64,000 nucleotides of DNA from Siphonodentalium dalli (lineage: Eukaryota; Mollusca; Scaphopoda; Gadilida; Siphonodentaliidae), in contig CP136066.1 of NCBI GenBank assembly GCA_032622095.1, forward strand, positions 150,984,224 to 151,048,223, in the 5' to 3' direction. Positions 36,001 to 50,670 of the stretch are shown here, one piece after another. The translations under genes were made by a program, and so were the position numbers. Below the pieces are notes generated by a model that was given only the letters and a program-made list of their open reading frames with translations, searched no databases and had not been told where the DNA came from. Position 1 is the stretch's first letter; each line of letters opens with the position of its first letter.

Positions 36001-37134
36001 GGTCTAAAATATGACTGTATTTTTTTATGCGGTTCTGACACTAGTTACGAAAACATAAGATTTAAAGGCGAATTCCCTGCTAGACAGACATGATTTTTTT
36101 GTGTAAAAAGTTTCTCAAAATGTAAATTTTTCAGATTTAAAGAAAATTTTGGACCCAACATTTATATTGCCAACACTATACGCTAAAACGTTAGCACTGA
36201 GGCCTATGGAAAACATTTACACCAGTGTAACCTAAAGGGAAAATATGGCTTTTTATCATTTTTGATTCCTGGGAGTCACTTTAAAGCATTTTAATGCATT
36301 TTACAGAGCCTGGTCTTTCAGTCCAATAAATATCTCATGATTGGTGTGGCTATTCTTGCTGCTGATGTCTTCTTTCACTAACATCAGCCAAAAAAATAGT
36401 AAGATTTTTCATAAAAAATGCCAATTTTTCAAGGTATTTTCAAAAGTTTTCAAGGTGGTAATAGTCACATGATAATGCAAATGACCCATAACATGAGCAT
36501 GTCAACGACACATATATCAATTGTTATAAGAACCTAATCTAACAAGTATTTTGGATTTTATAGCCAGTGATATACAGATATATATCATAAAAGTGTGTCA
36601 TTTCCACTGGTGGGTATGGTCATTTGAAGGTTAATAGCACTAAAACTTGGACACGTTTAAGAAAATGCTTCAGCAATTCAAAGAGAGCATATCTTTATTC
36701 AACTAATTCAATATACACCCACATCCAGTTATCTTGGATCACCTTTGCAGACCTGAAAATGTCATATTTTATTCTTCAATGTGCTGATAAAGTCATGCGC
36801 TTGATGCTCAGCTGATCAGATCTGGACTCAATGACCTCACATCACCAGAAGTTCTCTCATGGAAAGAATATTGTACAGTCTTCCATAGCTGATCCAAGTT
36901 TGCAACACCAGACCCCTAAAACTGAGTGAAAATGGGGCCTGAACATGACTGGTGGTGGAAAATTGTGCTTTTTTGATGAATAATTTGTTAAAGGGGGTGG
37001 GGTTAAATTGTGTGTGATAAATAAAGAACCACAGAAGTGATATTGTTTTTGAACACATTTTTTCCATTGACGGGCAATTCTGAAGAAATGTAGGGAGTAA
37101 CAATTATTCCGCGAAAAAGCGGGCTATCGCTTTA
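33075..37134 (+). repeat. Three-unit block 15-17 (second copy)
   Basis: Unit 15 shares the offset-156 G (33230), which I saw in no other unit except 9. Unit 17 is class B1 like unit 11. The block is six units (8119 bp) from its partner. Confidence 0.75.
35781..37134 (+). repeat. Unit 17, class B1
   Basis: Same two changes as unit 11; class-A sequence at 320-343. Confidence 0.95.
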
Positions 37135-39840
37135 GGTTACACTGGTGTAAATAAGGTTCCGAGCGACATCTAGCGGATGCGGGAGGAATATATAGGAGAG
37201 AATAAAATAGACACTGGGCCCTGATTGGTCAATAGCCTTGTGTGCTTTTCACATACAAAAATCATCACACCTCTTCCCTATGATTTCCCATAGGTAAAAT
37301 AACAATTGGCACAGGAATTAACCCTTTGTAGTGAAGTTTGAATTTTTTGGTGTGGTCTAAAATATGACTGTATTTTTTTATGCGGTTCTGACACTAGTTA
37401 CGAAAACATAAGATTTAAAGGCGAATTCCCTGCTAGACAGACATGATTTTTTTGTGTAAAAAGTTTCTCAAAATGTAAATTTTTCAGATTTAAAGAAAAT
37501 TTTGGACCCAACATTTATATTGCCAACACTATACGCTAAAACGTTAGCACTGAGGCCTATGGAAAACATTTACACCAGTGTAACCTAAAGGGAAAATATG
37601 GCTTTTTATCATTTTTGATTCCTGGGAGTCACTTTAAAGCATTTTAATGCATTTTACAGAGCCTGGTCTTTCAGTCCAATAAATATCTCATGATTGGTGT
37701 GGCTATTCTTGCTGCTGATGTCTTCTTTCACTAACATCAGCCAAAAAAATAGTAAGATTTTTCATAAAAAATGCCAATTTTTCAAGGTATTTTCAAAAGT
37801 TTTCAAGGTGGTAATAGTCACATGATAATGCAAATGACCCATAACATGAGCATGTCAACGACACATATATCAATTGTTATAAGAACCTAATCTAACAAGT
37901 ATTTTGGATTTTATAGCCAGTGATATACAGATATATATCATAAAAGTGTGTCATTTCCACTGGTGGGTATGGTCATTTGAAGGTTAATAGCACTAAAACT
38001 TGGACACGTTTAAGAAAATGCTTCAGCAATTCAAAGAGAGCATATCTTTATTCAACTAATTCAATATACACCCACATCCAGTTATCTTGGATCACCTTTG
38101 CAGACCTGAAAATGTCATATTTTATTCTTCAATGTGCTGATAAAGTCATGCGCTTGATGCTCAGCTGATCAGATCTGGACTCAATGACCTCACATCACCA
38201 GAAGTTCTCTCATGGAAAGAATATTGTACAGTCTTCCATAGCTGATCCAAGTTTGCAACACCAGACCCCTAAAACTGAGTGAAAATGGGGCCTGAACATG
38301 ACTGGTGGTGGAAAATTGTGCTTTTTTGATGAATAATTTGTTAAAGGGGGTGGGGTTAAATTGTGTGTGATAAATAAAGAACCACAGAAGTGATATTGTT
38401 TTTGAACACATTTTTTCCATTGACGGGCAATTCTGAAGAAATGTAGGGAGTAACAATTATTCCGCGAAAAAGCGGGCTATCGCTTTAGGTTACACTGGTG
38501 TAAATAAGGTTCCGAGCGACATCTAGCGGATGCGGGAGGAATATATAGGAGAGAATAAAATAGACACTGGGCCCTGATTGGTCAATAGCCTTGTGTGCTT
38601 TTCACATACAAAAATCATCACACCTCTTCCCTATGATTTCCCATAGGTAAAATAACAATTGGCACAGGAATTAACCCTTTGTAGTGAAGTTTGAATTTTT
38701 TGGTGTGGTCTAAAATATGACTGTATTTTTTTATGCGGTTCTGACACTAGTTACGAAAACATAAGATTTAAAGGCGAATTCCCTGCTAGACAGACATGAT
38801 TTTTTTGTGTAAAAAGTTTCTCAAAATGTAAATTTTTCAGATTTAAAGAAAATTTTGGACCCAACATTTATATTGCCAACACTATACGCTAAAACGTTAG
38901 CACTGAGGCCTATGGAAAACATTTACACCAGTGTAACCTAAAGGGAAAATATGGCTTTTTATCATTTTTGATTCCTGGGAGTCACTTTAAAGCATTTTAA
39001 TGCATTTTACAGAGCCTGGTCTTTCAGTCCAATAAATATCTCATGATTGGTGTGGCTATTCTTGCTGCTGATGTCTTCTTTCACTAACATCAGCCAAAAA
39101 AATAGTAAGATTTTTCATAAAAAATGCCAATTTTTCAAGGTATTTTCAAAAGTTTTCAAGGTGGTAATAGTCACATGATAATGCAAATGACCCATAACAT
39201 GAGCATGTCAACGACACATATATCAATTGTTATAAGAACCTAATCTAACAAGTATTTTGGATTTTATAGCCAGTGATATACAGATATATATCATAAAAGT
39301 ATGTCATTTCCACTGGTGGGTATGGTCATTTGAAGGTTAATAGCACTAAAACTTGGACACGTTTAAGAAAATGCTTCAGCAATTCAAAGAGAGCATATCT
39401 TTATTCAACTAATTCAATATACACCCACATCCAGTTATCTTGGATCACCTTTGCAGACCTGAAAATGTCATATTTTATTCTTCAATGTGCTGATAAAGTC
39501 ATGCGCTTGATGCTCAGCTGATCAGATCTGGACTCAATGACCTCACATCACCAGAAGTTCTCTCATGGAAAGAATATTGTACAGTCTTCCATAGCTGATC
39601 CAAGTTTGCAACACCAGACCCCTAAAACTGAGTGAAAATGGGGCCTGAACATGACTGGTGGTGGAAAATTGTGCTTTTTTGATGAATAATTTGTTAAAGG
39701 GGGTGGGGTTAAATTGTGTGTGATAAATAAAGAACCACAGAAGTGATATTGTTTTTGAACACATTTTTTCCATTGACGGGCAATTCTGAAGAAATGTAGG
39801 GAGTAACAATTATTCCGCGAAAAAGCGGGCTATCGCTTTA

Positions 39841-41194
39841 GGTTACACTGGTGTAAATAAGGTTCCGAGCGACATCTAGCGGATGCGGGAGGAATATATA
39901 GGAGAGAATAAAATAGACACTGGGCCCTGATTGGTCAATAGCCTTGTGTGCTTTTCACATAAAAAAATCATCACACCTCTTCCCTATGATTTCCCATAGG
40001 TAAAATAACAATTGGCACAGGAATTAACCCATTTGTAGTGAAGTTTGAATTTTTTGGTGTGGTCTAAAATATGACTGTATTTTTTTATGCGGTTCTGACA
40101 CTAGTTACGAAAACATAAGATTTAAAGGCGAATTCCCTGCTAGACAGACATGATTTTTTTTTGAAAAAAGTTTCCCAAAATGTAAATTTTTCAGATTTAA
40201 AGAAAATTTTGGACCCAACATTTATATTGCCAACACTATACGCTAAAACGTTAGCACTGAGGCCTATGGAAAACATTTACACCAGTGTAACCTAAAGGGA
40301 AAATATGGCTTTTTATCATTTTTGATTCCTGGGAGTCACTTTAAAGCATTTTAATGCATTTTACAGAGCCTGGTCTTTCAGTCCAATAAATATCTCATGA
40401 TTGGTGTGGCTATTCTTGCTGCTGATGTCTTCTTTCACTAACATCAGCCAAAAAAATAGTAAGATTTTTCATAAAAAATGCCAATTTTTCAAGGTATTTT
40501 CAAAAGTTTTCAAGGTGGTAATAGTCACATGATAATGCAAATGACCCATAACATGAGCATGTCAACGACACATATATCAATTGTTATAAGAACCTAATCT
40601 AACAAGTATTTTGGATTTTATAGCCAGTGATATACAGATATATATCATAAAAGTGTGTCATTTCCACTGGTGGGTATGGTCATTTGAAGGTTAATAGCAC
40701 TAAAACTTGGACACGTTTAAGAAAATGCTTCAGCAATTCAAAGAGAGCATATCTTTATTCAACTAATTCAATATACACCCACATCCAGTTATCTTGGATC
40801 ACCTTTGCAGACCTGAAAATGTCATATTTTATTCTTCAATGTGCTGATAAAGTCATGCGCTTGATGCTCAGCTGATCAGATCTGGACTCAATGACCTCAC
40901 ATCACCAGAAGTTCTCTCATGGAAAGAATATTGTACAGTCTTCCATAGCTGATCCAAGTTTGCAACACCAGACCCCTAAAACTGAGTGAAAATGGGGCCT
41001 GAACATGACTGGTGGTGGAAAATTGTGCTTTTTTGATGAATAATTTGTTAAAGGGGGTGGGGTTAAATTGTGTGTGATAAATAAAGAACCACAGAAGTGA
41101 TATTGTTTTTGAACACATTTTTTCCATTGACGGGCAATTCTGAAGAAATGTAGGGAGTAACAATTATTCCGCGAAAAAGCGGGCTATCGCTTTA
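39841..41194 (+). repeat. Unit 20, intermediate class B2
   Basis: The two B1 changes plus G320T and T334C, and a private T323A. It lacks the A343C of class B3. Offsets use class-A numbering. Confidence 0.95.
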
Positions 41195-42547
41195 GGTTAC
41201 ACTGGTGTAAATAAGGTTCCGAGCGACATCTAGCGGATGCGGGAGGAATATATAGGAGAGAATAAAATAGACACTGGGCCCTGATTGGTCAATAGCCTTG
41301 TGTGCTTTTCACATACAAAAATCATCACACCTCTTCCCTATGATTTCCCATAGGTAAAATAACAATTGGCACAGGAATTAACCCTTTGTAGTGAAGTTTG
41401 AATTTTTTGGTGTGGTCTAAAATATGACTGTATTTTTTTATGCGGTTCTGACACTAGTTACGAAAACATAAGATTTAAAGGCGAATTCCCTGCTAGACAG
41501 ACATGATTTTTTTGTGTAAAAAGTTTCTCAAAATGTAAATTTTTCAGATTTAAAGAAAATTTTGGACCCAACATTTATATTGCCAACACTATACGCTAAA
41601 ACGTTAGCACTGAGGCCTATGGAAAACATTTACACCAGTGTAACCTAAAGGGAAAATATGGCTTTTTATCATTTTTGATTCCTGGGAGTCACTTTAAAGC
41701 ATTTTAATGCATTTTACAGAGCCTGGTCTTTCAGTCCAATAAATATCTCATGATTGGTGTGGCTATTCTTGCTGCTGATGTCTTCTTTCACTAACATCAG
41801 CCAAAAAAATAGTAAGATTTTTCATAAAAAATGCCAATTTTTCAAGGTATTTTCAAAAGTTTTCAAGGTGGTAATAGTCACATGATAATGCAAATGACCC
41901 ATAACATGAGCATGTCAACGACACATATATCAATTGTTATAAGAACCTAATCTAACAAGTATTTTGGATTTTATAGCCAGTGATATACAGATATATATCA
42001 TAAAAGTGTGTCATTTCCACTGGTGGGTATGGTCATTTGAAGGTTAATAGCACTAAAACTTGGACACGTTTAAGAAAATGCTTCAGCAATTCAAAGAGAG
42101 CATATCTTTATTCAACTAATTCAATATACACCCACATCCAGTTATCTTGGATCACCTTTGCAGACCTGAAAATGTCATATTTTATTCTTCAATGTGCTGA
42201 TAAAGTCATGCGCTTGATGCTCAGCTGATCAGATCTGGACTCAATGACCTCACATCACCAGAAGTTCTCTCATGGAAAGAATATTGTACAGTCTTCCATA
42301 GCTGATCCAAGTTTGCAACACCAGACCCCTAAAACTGAGTGAAAATGGGGCCTGAACATGACTGGTGGTGGAAAATTGTGCTTTTTTGATGAATAATTTG
42401 TTAAAGGGGGTGGGGTTAAATTGTGTGTGATAAATAAAGAACCACAGAAGTGATATTGTTTTTGAACACATTTTTTCCATTGACGGGCAATTCTGAAGAA
42501 ATGTAGGGAGTAACAATTATTCCGCGAAAAAGCGGGCTATCGCTTTA

Positions 42548-43901
42548 GGTTACACTGGTGTAAATAAGGTTCCGAGCGACATCTAGCGGATGCGGGAGGA
42601 ATATATAGGAGAGAATAAAATAGACACTGGGCCCTGATTGGTCAATAGCCTTGTGTGCTTTTCACATAAAAAAATCATCACACCTCTTCCCTATGATTTC
42701 CCATAGGTAAAATAACAATTGGCACAGGAATTAACCCATTTGTAGTGAAGTTTGAATTTTTTGGTGTGGTCTAAAATATGACTGTATTTTTTTATGCGGT
42801 TCTGACACTAGTTACGAAAACATAAGATTTAAAGGCGAATTCCCTGCTAGACAGACATGATTTTTTTTTGTAAAAAGTTTCCCAAAATGTCAATTTTTCA
42901 GATTTAAAGAAAATTTTGGACCCAACATTTATATTGCCAACACTATACGCTAAAACGTTAGCACTGAGGCCTATGGAAAACATTTACACCAGTGTAACCT
43001 AAAGGGAAAATATGGCTTTTTATCATTTTTGATTCCTGGGAGTCACTTTAAAGCATTTTAATGCATTTTACAGAGCCTGGTCTTTCAGTCCAATAAATAT
43101 CTCATGATTGGTGTGGCTATTCTTGCTGCTGATGTCTTCTTTCACTAACATCAGCCAAAAAAATAGTAAGATTTTTCATAAAAAATGCCAATTTTTCAAG
43201 GTATTTTCAAAAGTTTTCAAGGTGGTAATAGTCACATGATAATGCAAATGACCCATAACATGAGCATGTCAACGACACATATATCAATTGTTATAAGAAC
43301 CTAATCTAACAAGTATTTTGGATTTTATAGCCAGTGATATACAGATATATATCATAAAAGTGTGTCATTTCCACTGGTGGGTATGGTCATTTGAAGGTTA
43401 ATAGCACTAAAACTTGGACACGTTTAAGAAAATGCTTCAGCAATTCAAAGAGAGCATATCTTTATTCAACTAATTCAATATACACCCACATCCAGTTATC
43501 TTGGATCACCTTTGCAGACCTGAAAATGTCATATTTTATTCTTCAATGTGCTGATAAAGTCATGCGCTTGATGCTCAGCTGATCAGATCTGGACTCAATG
43601 ACCTCACATCACCAGAAGTTCTCTCATGGAAAGAATATTGTACAGTCTTCCATAGCTGATCCAAGTTTGCAACACCAGACCCCTAAAACTGAGTGAAAAT
43701 GGGGCCTGAACATGACTGGTGGTGGAAAATTGTGCTTTTTTGATGAATAATTTGTTAAAGGGGGTGGGGTTAAATTGTGTGTGATAAATAAAGAACCACA
43801 GAAGTGATATTGTTTTTGAACACATTTTTTCCATTGACGGGCAATTCTGAAGAAATGTAGGGAGTAACAATTATTCCGCGAAAAAGCGGGCTATCGCTTT
43901 A
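42548..43901 (+). repeat. Unit 22, class B3
   Basis: The two B1 changes plus G320T, T334C and A343C. First B3 unit in the array. Confidence 0.95.
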
Positions 43902-45254
43902 GGTTACACTGGTGTAAATAAGGTTCCGAGCGACATCTAGCGGATGCGGGAGGAATATATAGGAGAGAATAAAATAGACACTGGGCCCTGATTGGTCAAT
44001 AGCCTTGTGTGCTTTTCACATACAAAAATCATCACACCTCTTCCCTATGATTTCCCATAGGTAAAATAACAATTGGCACAGGAATTAACCCTTTGTAGTG
44101 AAGTTTGAATTTTTTGGTGTGGTCTAAAATATGACTGTATTTTTTTATGCGGTTCTGACACTAGTTACGAAAACATAAGATTTAAAGGCGAATTCCCTGC
44201 TAGACAGACATGATTTTTTTGTGTAAAAAGTTTCTCAAAATGTAAATTTTTCAGATTTAAAGAAAATTTTGGACCCAACATTTATATTGCCAACACTATA
44301 CGCTAAAACGTTAGCACTGAGGCCTATGGAAAACATTTACACCAGTGTAACCTAAAGGGAAAATATGGCTTTTTATCATTTTTGATTCCTGGGAGTCACT
44401 TTAAAGCATTTTAATGCATTTTACAGAGCCTGGTCTTTCAGTCCAATAAATATCTCATGATTGGTGTGGCTATTCTTGCTGCTGATGTCTTCTTTCACTA
44501 ACATCAGCCAAAAAAATAGTAAGATTTTTCATAAAAAATGCCAATTTTTCAAGGTATTTTCAAAAGTTTTCAAGGTGGTAATAGTCACATGATAATGCAA
44601 ATGACCCATAACATGAGCATGTCAACGACACATATATCAATTGTTATAAGAACCTAATCTAACAAGTATTTTGGATTTTATAGCCAGTGATATACAGATA
44701 TATATCATAAAAGTGTGTCATTTCCACTGGTGGGTATGGTCATTTGAAGGTTAATAGCACTAAAACTTGGACACGTTTAAGAAAATGCTTCAGCAATTCA
44801 AAGAGAGCATATCTTTATTCAACTAATTCAATATACACCCACATCCAGTTATCTTGGATCACCTTTGCAGACCTGAAAATGTCATATTTTATTCTTCAAT
44901 GTGCTGATAAAGTCATGCGCTTGATGCTCAGCTGATCAGATCTGGACTCAATGACCTCACATCACCAGAAGTTCTCTCATGGAAAGAATATTGTACAGTC
45001 TTCCATAGCTGATCCAAGTTTGCAACACCAGACCCCTAAAACTGAGTGAAAATGGGGCCTGAACATGACTGGTGGTGGAAAATTGTGCTTTTTTGATGAA
45101 TAATTTGTTAAAGGGGGTGGGGTTAAATTGTGTGTGATAAATAAAGAACCACAGAAGTGATATTGTTTTTGAACACATTTTTTCCATTGACGGGCAATTC
45201 TGAAGAAATGTAGGGAGTAACAATTATTCCGCGAAAAAGCGGGCTATCGCTTTA

Positions 45255-46608
45255 GGTTACACTGGTGTAAATAAGGTTCCGAGCGACATCTAGCGGATGC
45301 GGGAGGAATATATAGGAGAGAATAAAATAGACACTGGGCCCTGATTGGTCAATAGCCTTGTGTGCTTTTCACATAAAAAAATCATCACACCTCTTCCCTA
45401 TGATTTCCCATAGGTAAAATAACAATTGGCACAGGAATTAACCCATTTGTAGTGAAGTTTGAATTTTTTGGTGTGGTCTAAAATATGACTGTATTTTTTT
45501 ATGCGGTTCTGACACTAGTTACGAAAACATAAGATTTAAAGGCGAATTCCCTGCTAGACAGACATGATTTTTTTTTGTAAAAAGTTTCCCAAAATGTCAA
45601 TTTTTCAGATTTAAAGAAAATTTTGGACCCAACATTTATATTGCCAACACTATACGCTAAAACGTTAGCACTGAGGCCTATGGAAAACATTTACACCAGT
45701 GTAACCTAAAGGGAAAATATGGCTTTTTATCATTTTTGATTCCTGGGAGTCACTTTAAAGCATTTTAATGCATTTTACAGAGCCTGGTCTTTCAGTCCAA
45801 TAAATATCTCATGATTGGTGTGGCTATTCTTGCTGCTGATGTCTTCTTTCACTAACATCAGCCAAAAAAATAGTAAGATTTTTCATAAAAAATGCCAATT
45901 TTTCAAGGTATTTTCAAAAGTTTTCAAGGTGGTAATAGTCACATGATAATGCAAATGACCCATAACATGAGCATGTCAACGACACATATATCAATTGTTA
46001 TAAGAACCTAATCTAACAAGTATTTTGGATTTTATAGCCAGTGATATACAGATATATATCATAAAAGTGTGTCATTTCCACTGGTGGGTATGGTCATTTG
46101 AAGGTTAATAGCACTAAAACTTGGACACGTTTAAGAAAATGCTTCAGCAATTCAAAGAGAGCATATCTTTATTCAACTAATTCAATATACACCCACATCC
46201 AGTTATCTTGGATCACCTTTGCAGACCTGAAAATGTCATATTTTATTCTTCAATGTGCTGATAAAGTCATGCGCTTGATGCTCAGCTGATCAGATCTGGA
46301 CTCAATGACCTCACATCACCAGAAGTTCTCTCATGGAAAGAATATTGTACAGTCTTCCATAGCTGATCCAAGTTTGCAACACCAGACCCCTAAAACTGAG
46401 TGAAAATGGGGCCTGAACATGACTGGTGGTGGAAAATTGTGCTTTTTTGATGAATAATTTGTTAAAGGGGGTGGGGTTAAATTGTGTGTGATAAATAAAG
46501 AACCACAGAAGTGATATTGTTTTTGAACACATTTTTTCCATTGACGGGCAATTCTGAAGAAATGTAGGGAGTAACAATTATTCCGCGAAAAAGCGGGCTA
46601 TCGCTTTA
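45255..46608 (+). repeat. Unit 24, class B3
   Basis: Same five changes as unit 22, at 2707-bp (two-unit) spacing from it. Confidence 0.95.
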
Positions 46609-47962
46609 GGTTACACTGGTGTAAATAAGGTTCCGAGCGACATCTAGCGGATGCGGGAGGAATATATAGGAGAGAATAAAATAGACACTGGGCCCTGATT
46701 GGTCAATAGCCTTGTGTGCTTTTCACATAAAAAAATCATCACACCTCTTCCCTATGATTTCCCATAGGTAAAATAACAATTGGCACAGGAATTAACCCAT
46801 TTGTAGTGAAGTTTGAATTTTTTGGTGTGGTCTAAAATATGACTGTATTTTTTTATGCGGTTCTGACACTAGTTACGAAAACATAAGATTTAAAGGCGAA
46901 TTCCCTGCTAGACAGACATGATTTTTTTTTGTAAAAAGTTTCCCAAAATGTCAATTTTTCAGATTTAAAGAAAATTTTGGACCCAACATTTATATTGCCA
47001 ACACTATACGCTAAAACGTTAGCACTGAGGCCTATGGAAAACATTTACACCAGTGTAACCTAAAGGGAAAATATGGCTTTTTATCATTTTTGATTCCTGG
47101 GAGTCACTTTAAAGCATTTTAATGCATTTTACAGAGCCTGGTCTTTCAGTCCAATAAATATCTCATGATTGGTGTGGCTATTCTTGCTGCTGATGTCTTC
47201 TTTCACTAACATCAGCCAAAAAAATAGTAAGATTTTTCATAAAAAATGCCAATTTTTCAAGGTATTTTCAAAAGTTTTCAAGGTGGTAATAGTCACATGA
47301 TAATGCAAATGACCCATAACATGAGCATGTCAACGACACATATATCAATTGTTATAAGAACCTAATCTAACAAGTATTTTGGATTTTATAGCCAGTGATA
47401 TACAGATATATATCATAAAAGTGTGTCATTTCCACTGGTGGGTATGGTCATTTGAAGGTTAATAGCACTAAAACTTGGACACGTTTAAGAAAATGCTTCA
47501 GCAATTCAAAGAGAGCATATCTTTATTCAACTAATTCAATATACACCCACATCCAGTTATCTTGGATCACCTTTGCAGACCTGAAAATGTCATATTTTAT
47601 TCTTCAATGTGCTGATAAAGTCATGCGCTTGATGCTCAGCTGATCAGATCTGGACTCAATGACCTCACATCACCAGAAGTTCTCTCATGGAAAGAATATT
47701 GTACAGTCTTCCATAGCTGATCCAAGTTTGCAACACCAGACCCCTAAAACTGAGTGAAAATGGGGCCTGAACATGACTGGTGGTGGAAAATTGTGCTTTT
47801 TTGATGAATAATTTGTTAAAGGGGGTGGGGTTAAATTGTGTGTGATAAATAAAGAACCACAGAAGTGATATTGTTTTTGAACACATTTTTTCCATTGACG
47901 GGCAATTCTGAAGAAATGTAGGGAGTAACAATTATTCCGCGAAAAAGCGGGCTATCGCTTTA
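46609..47962 (+). repeat. Unit 25, class B3
   Basis: Same five changes; the only B unit directly adjacent to another B unit. Confidence 0.95.
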
Positions 47963-49316
47963 GGTTACACTGGTGTAAATAAGGTTCCGAGCGACATCTA
48001 GCGGATGCGGGAGGAATATATAGGAGAGAATAAAATAGACACTGGGCCCTGATTGGTCAATAGCCTTGTGTGCTTTTCACATACAAAAATCATCACACCT
48101 CTTCCCTATGATTTCCCATAGGTAAAATAACAATTGGCACAGGAATTAACCCTTTGTAGTGAAGTTTGAATTTTTTGGTGTGGTCTAAAATATGACTGTA
48201 TTTTTTTATGCGGTTCTGACACTAGTTACGAAAACATAAGATTTAAAGGCGAATTCCCTGCTAGACAGACATGATTTTTTTGTGTAAAAAGTTTCTCAAA
48301 ATGTAAATTTTTCAGATTTAAAGAAAATTTTGGACCCAACATTTATATTGCCAACACTATACGCTAAAACGTTAGCACTGAGGCCTATGGAAAACATTTA
48401 CACCAGTGTAACCTAAAGGGAAAATATGGCTTTTTTATCATTTTTGATTCCTGGGAGTCACTTTAAAGCATTTTAATGCATTTTACAGAGCCTGGTCTTT
48501 CAGTCCAATAAATATCTCATGATTGGTGTGGCTATTCTTGCTGCTGATGTCTTCTTTCACTAACATCAGCCAAAAAAATAGTAAGATTTTTCATAAAAAA
48601 TGCCAATTTTTCAAGGTATTTTCAAAAGTTTTCAAGGTGGTAATAGTCACATGATAATGCAAATGACCCATAACATGAGCATGTCAACGACACATATATC
48701 AATTGTTATAAGAACCTAATCTAACAAGTATTTTGGATTTTATAGCCAGTGATATACAGATATATATCATAAAAGTGTGTCATTTCCACTGGTGGGTATG
48801 GTCATTTGAAGGTTAATAGCACTAAAACTTGGACACGTTTAAGAAAATGCTTCAGCAATTCAAAGAGAGCATATCTTTATTCAACTAATTCAATATACAC
48901 CCACATCCAGTTATCTTGGATCACCTTTGCAGACCTGAAAATGTCATATTTTATTCTTCAATGTGCTGATAAAGTCATGCGCTTGATGCTCAGCTGATCA
49001 GATCTGGACTCAATGACCTCACATCACCAGAAGTTCTCTCATGGAAAGAATATTGTACAGTCTTCCATAGCTGATCCAAGTTTGCAACACCAGACCCCTA
49101 AAACTGAGTGAAAATGGGGCCTGAACATGACTGGTGGTGGAAAATTGTGCTTTTTTGATGAATAATTTGTTAAAGGGGGTGGGGTTAAATTGTGTGTGAT
49201 AAATAAAGAACCACAGAAGTGATATTGTTTTTGAACACATTTTTTCCATTGACGGGCAATTCTGAAGAAATGTAGGGAGTAACAATTATTCCGCGAAAAA
49301 GCGGGCTATCGCTTTA
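47963..49316 (+). repeat. Unit 26, class A with extra T
   Basis: Class A at all diagnostic sites but 1354 bp long, because a T run after GGC (about offset 470) has six T instead of five. Confidence 0.9.
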
Positions 49317-50670
49317 GGTTACACTGGTGTAAATAAGGTTCCGAGCGACATCTAGCGGATGCGGGAGGAATATATAGGAGAGAATAAAATAGACACTGGG
49401 CCCTGATTGGTCAATAGCCTTGTGTGCTTTTCACATAAAAAAATCATCACACCTCTTCCCTATGATTTCCCATAGGTAAAATAACAATTGGCACAGGAAT
49501 TAACCCATTTGTAGTGAAGTTTGAATTTTTTGGTGTGGTCTAAAATATGACTGTATTTTTTTATGCGGTTCTGACACTAGTTACGAAAACATAAGATTTA
49601 AAGGCGAATTCCCTGCTAGACAGACATGATTTTTTTTTGTAAAAAGTTTCCCAAAATGTCAATTTTTCAGATTTAAAGAAAATTTTGGACCCAACATTTA
49701 TATTGCCAACACTATACGCTAAAACGTTAGCACTGAGGCCTATGGAAAACATTTACACCAGTGTAACCTAAAGGGAAAATATGGCTTTTTATCATTTTTG
49801 ATTCCTGGGAGTCACTTTAAAGCATTTTAATGCATTTTACAGAGCCTGGTCTTTCAGTCCAATAAATATCTCATGATTGGTGTGGCTATTCTTGCTGCTG
49901 ATGTCTTCTTTCACTAACATCAGCCAAAAAAATAGTAAGATTTTTCATAAAAAATGCCAATTTTTCAAGGTATTTTCAAAAGTTTTCAAGGTGGTAATAG
50001 TCACATGATAATGCAAATGACCCATAACATGAGCATGTCAACGACACATATATCAATTGTTATAAGAACCTAATCTAACAAGTATTTTGGATTTTATAGC
50101 CAGTGATATACAGATATATATCATAAAAGTGTGTCATTTCCACTGGTGGGTATGGTCATTTGAAGGTTAATAGCACTAAAACTTGGACACGTTTAAGAAA
50201 ATGCTTCAGCAATTCAAAGAGAGCATATCTTTATTCAACTAATTCAATATACACCCACATCCAGTTATCTTGGATCACCTTTGCAGACCTGAAAATGTCA
50301 TATTTTATTCTTCAATGTGCTGATAAAGTCATGCGCTTGATGCTCAGCTGATCAGATCTGGACTCAATGACCTCACATCACCAGAAGTTCTCTCATGGAA
50401 AGAATATTGTACAGTCTTCCATAGCTGATCCAAGTTTGCAACACCAGACCCCTAAAACTGAGTGAAAATGGGGCCTGAACATGACTGGTGGTGGAAAATT
50501 GTGCTTTTTTGATGAATAATTTGTTAAAGGGGGTGGGGTTAAATTGTGTGTGATAAATAAAGAACCACAGAAGTGATATTGTTTTTGAACACATTTTTTC
50601 CATTGACGGGCAATTCTGAAGAAATGTAGGGAGTAACAATTATTCCGCGAAAAAGCGGGCTATCGCTTTA
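49317..50670 (+). repeat. Unit 27, class B3
   Basis: Same five changes as unit 22; first of three B units at exact 4060-bp spacing (27, 30, 33). Confidence 0.95.

Noticed and set aside
42792-42983. 63-codon ATG ORF on the minus strand present only in class B2/B3 units
   Set aside because: It is opened by the few diagnostic substitutions in the T-rich tract and is absent from class A and B1 units. An accident of the variant.
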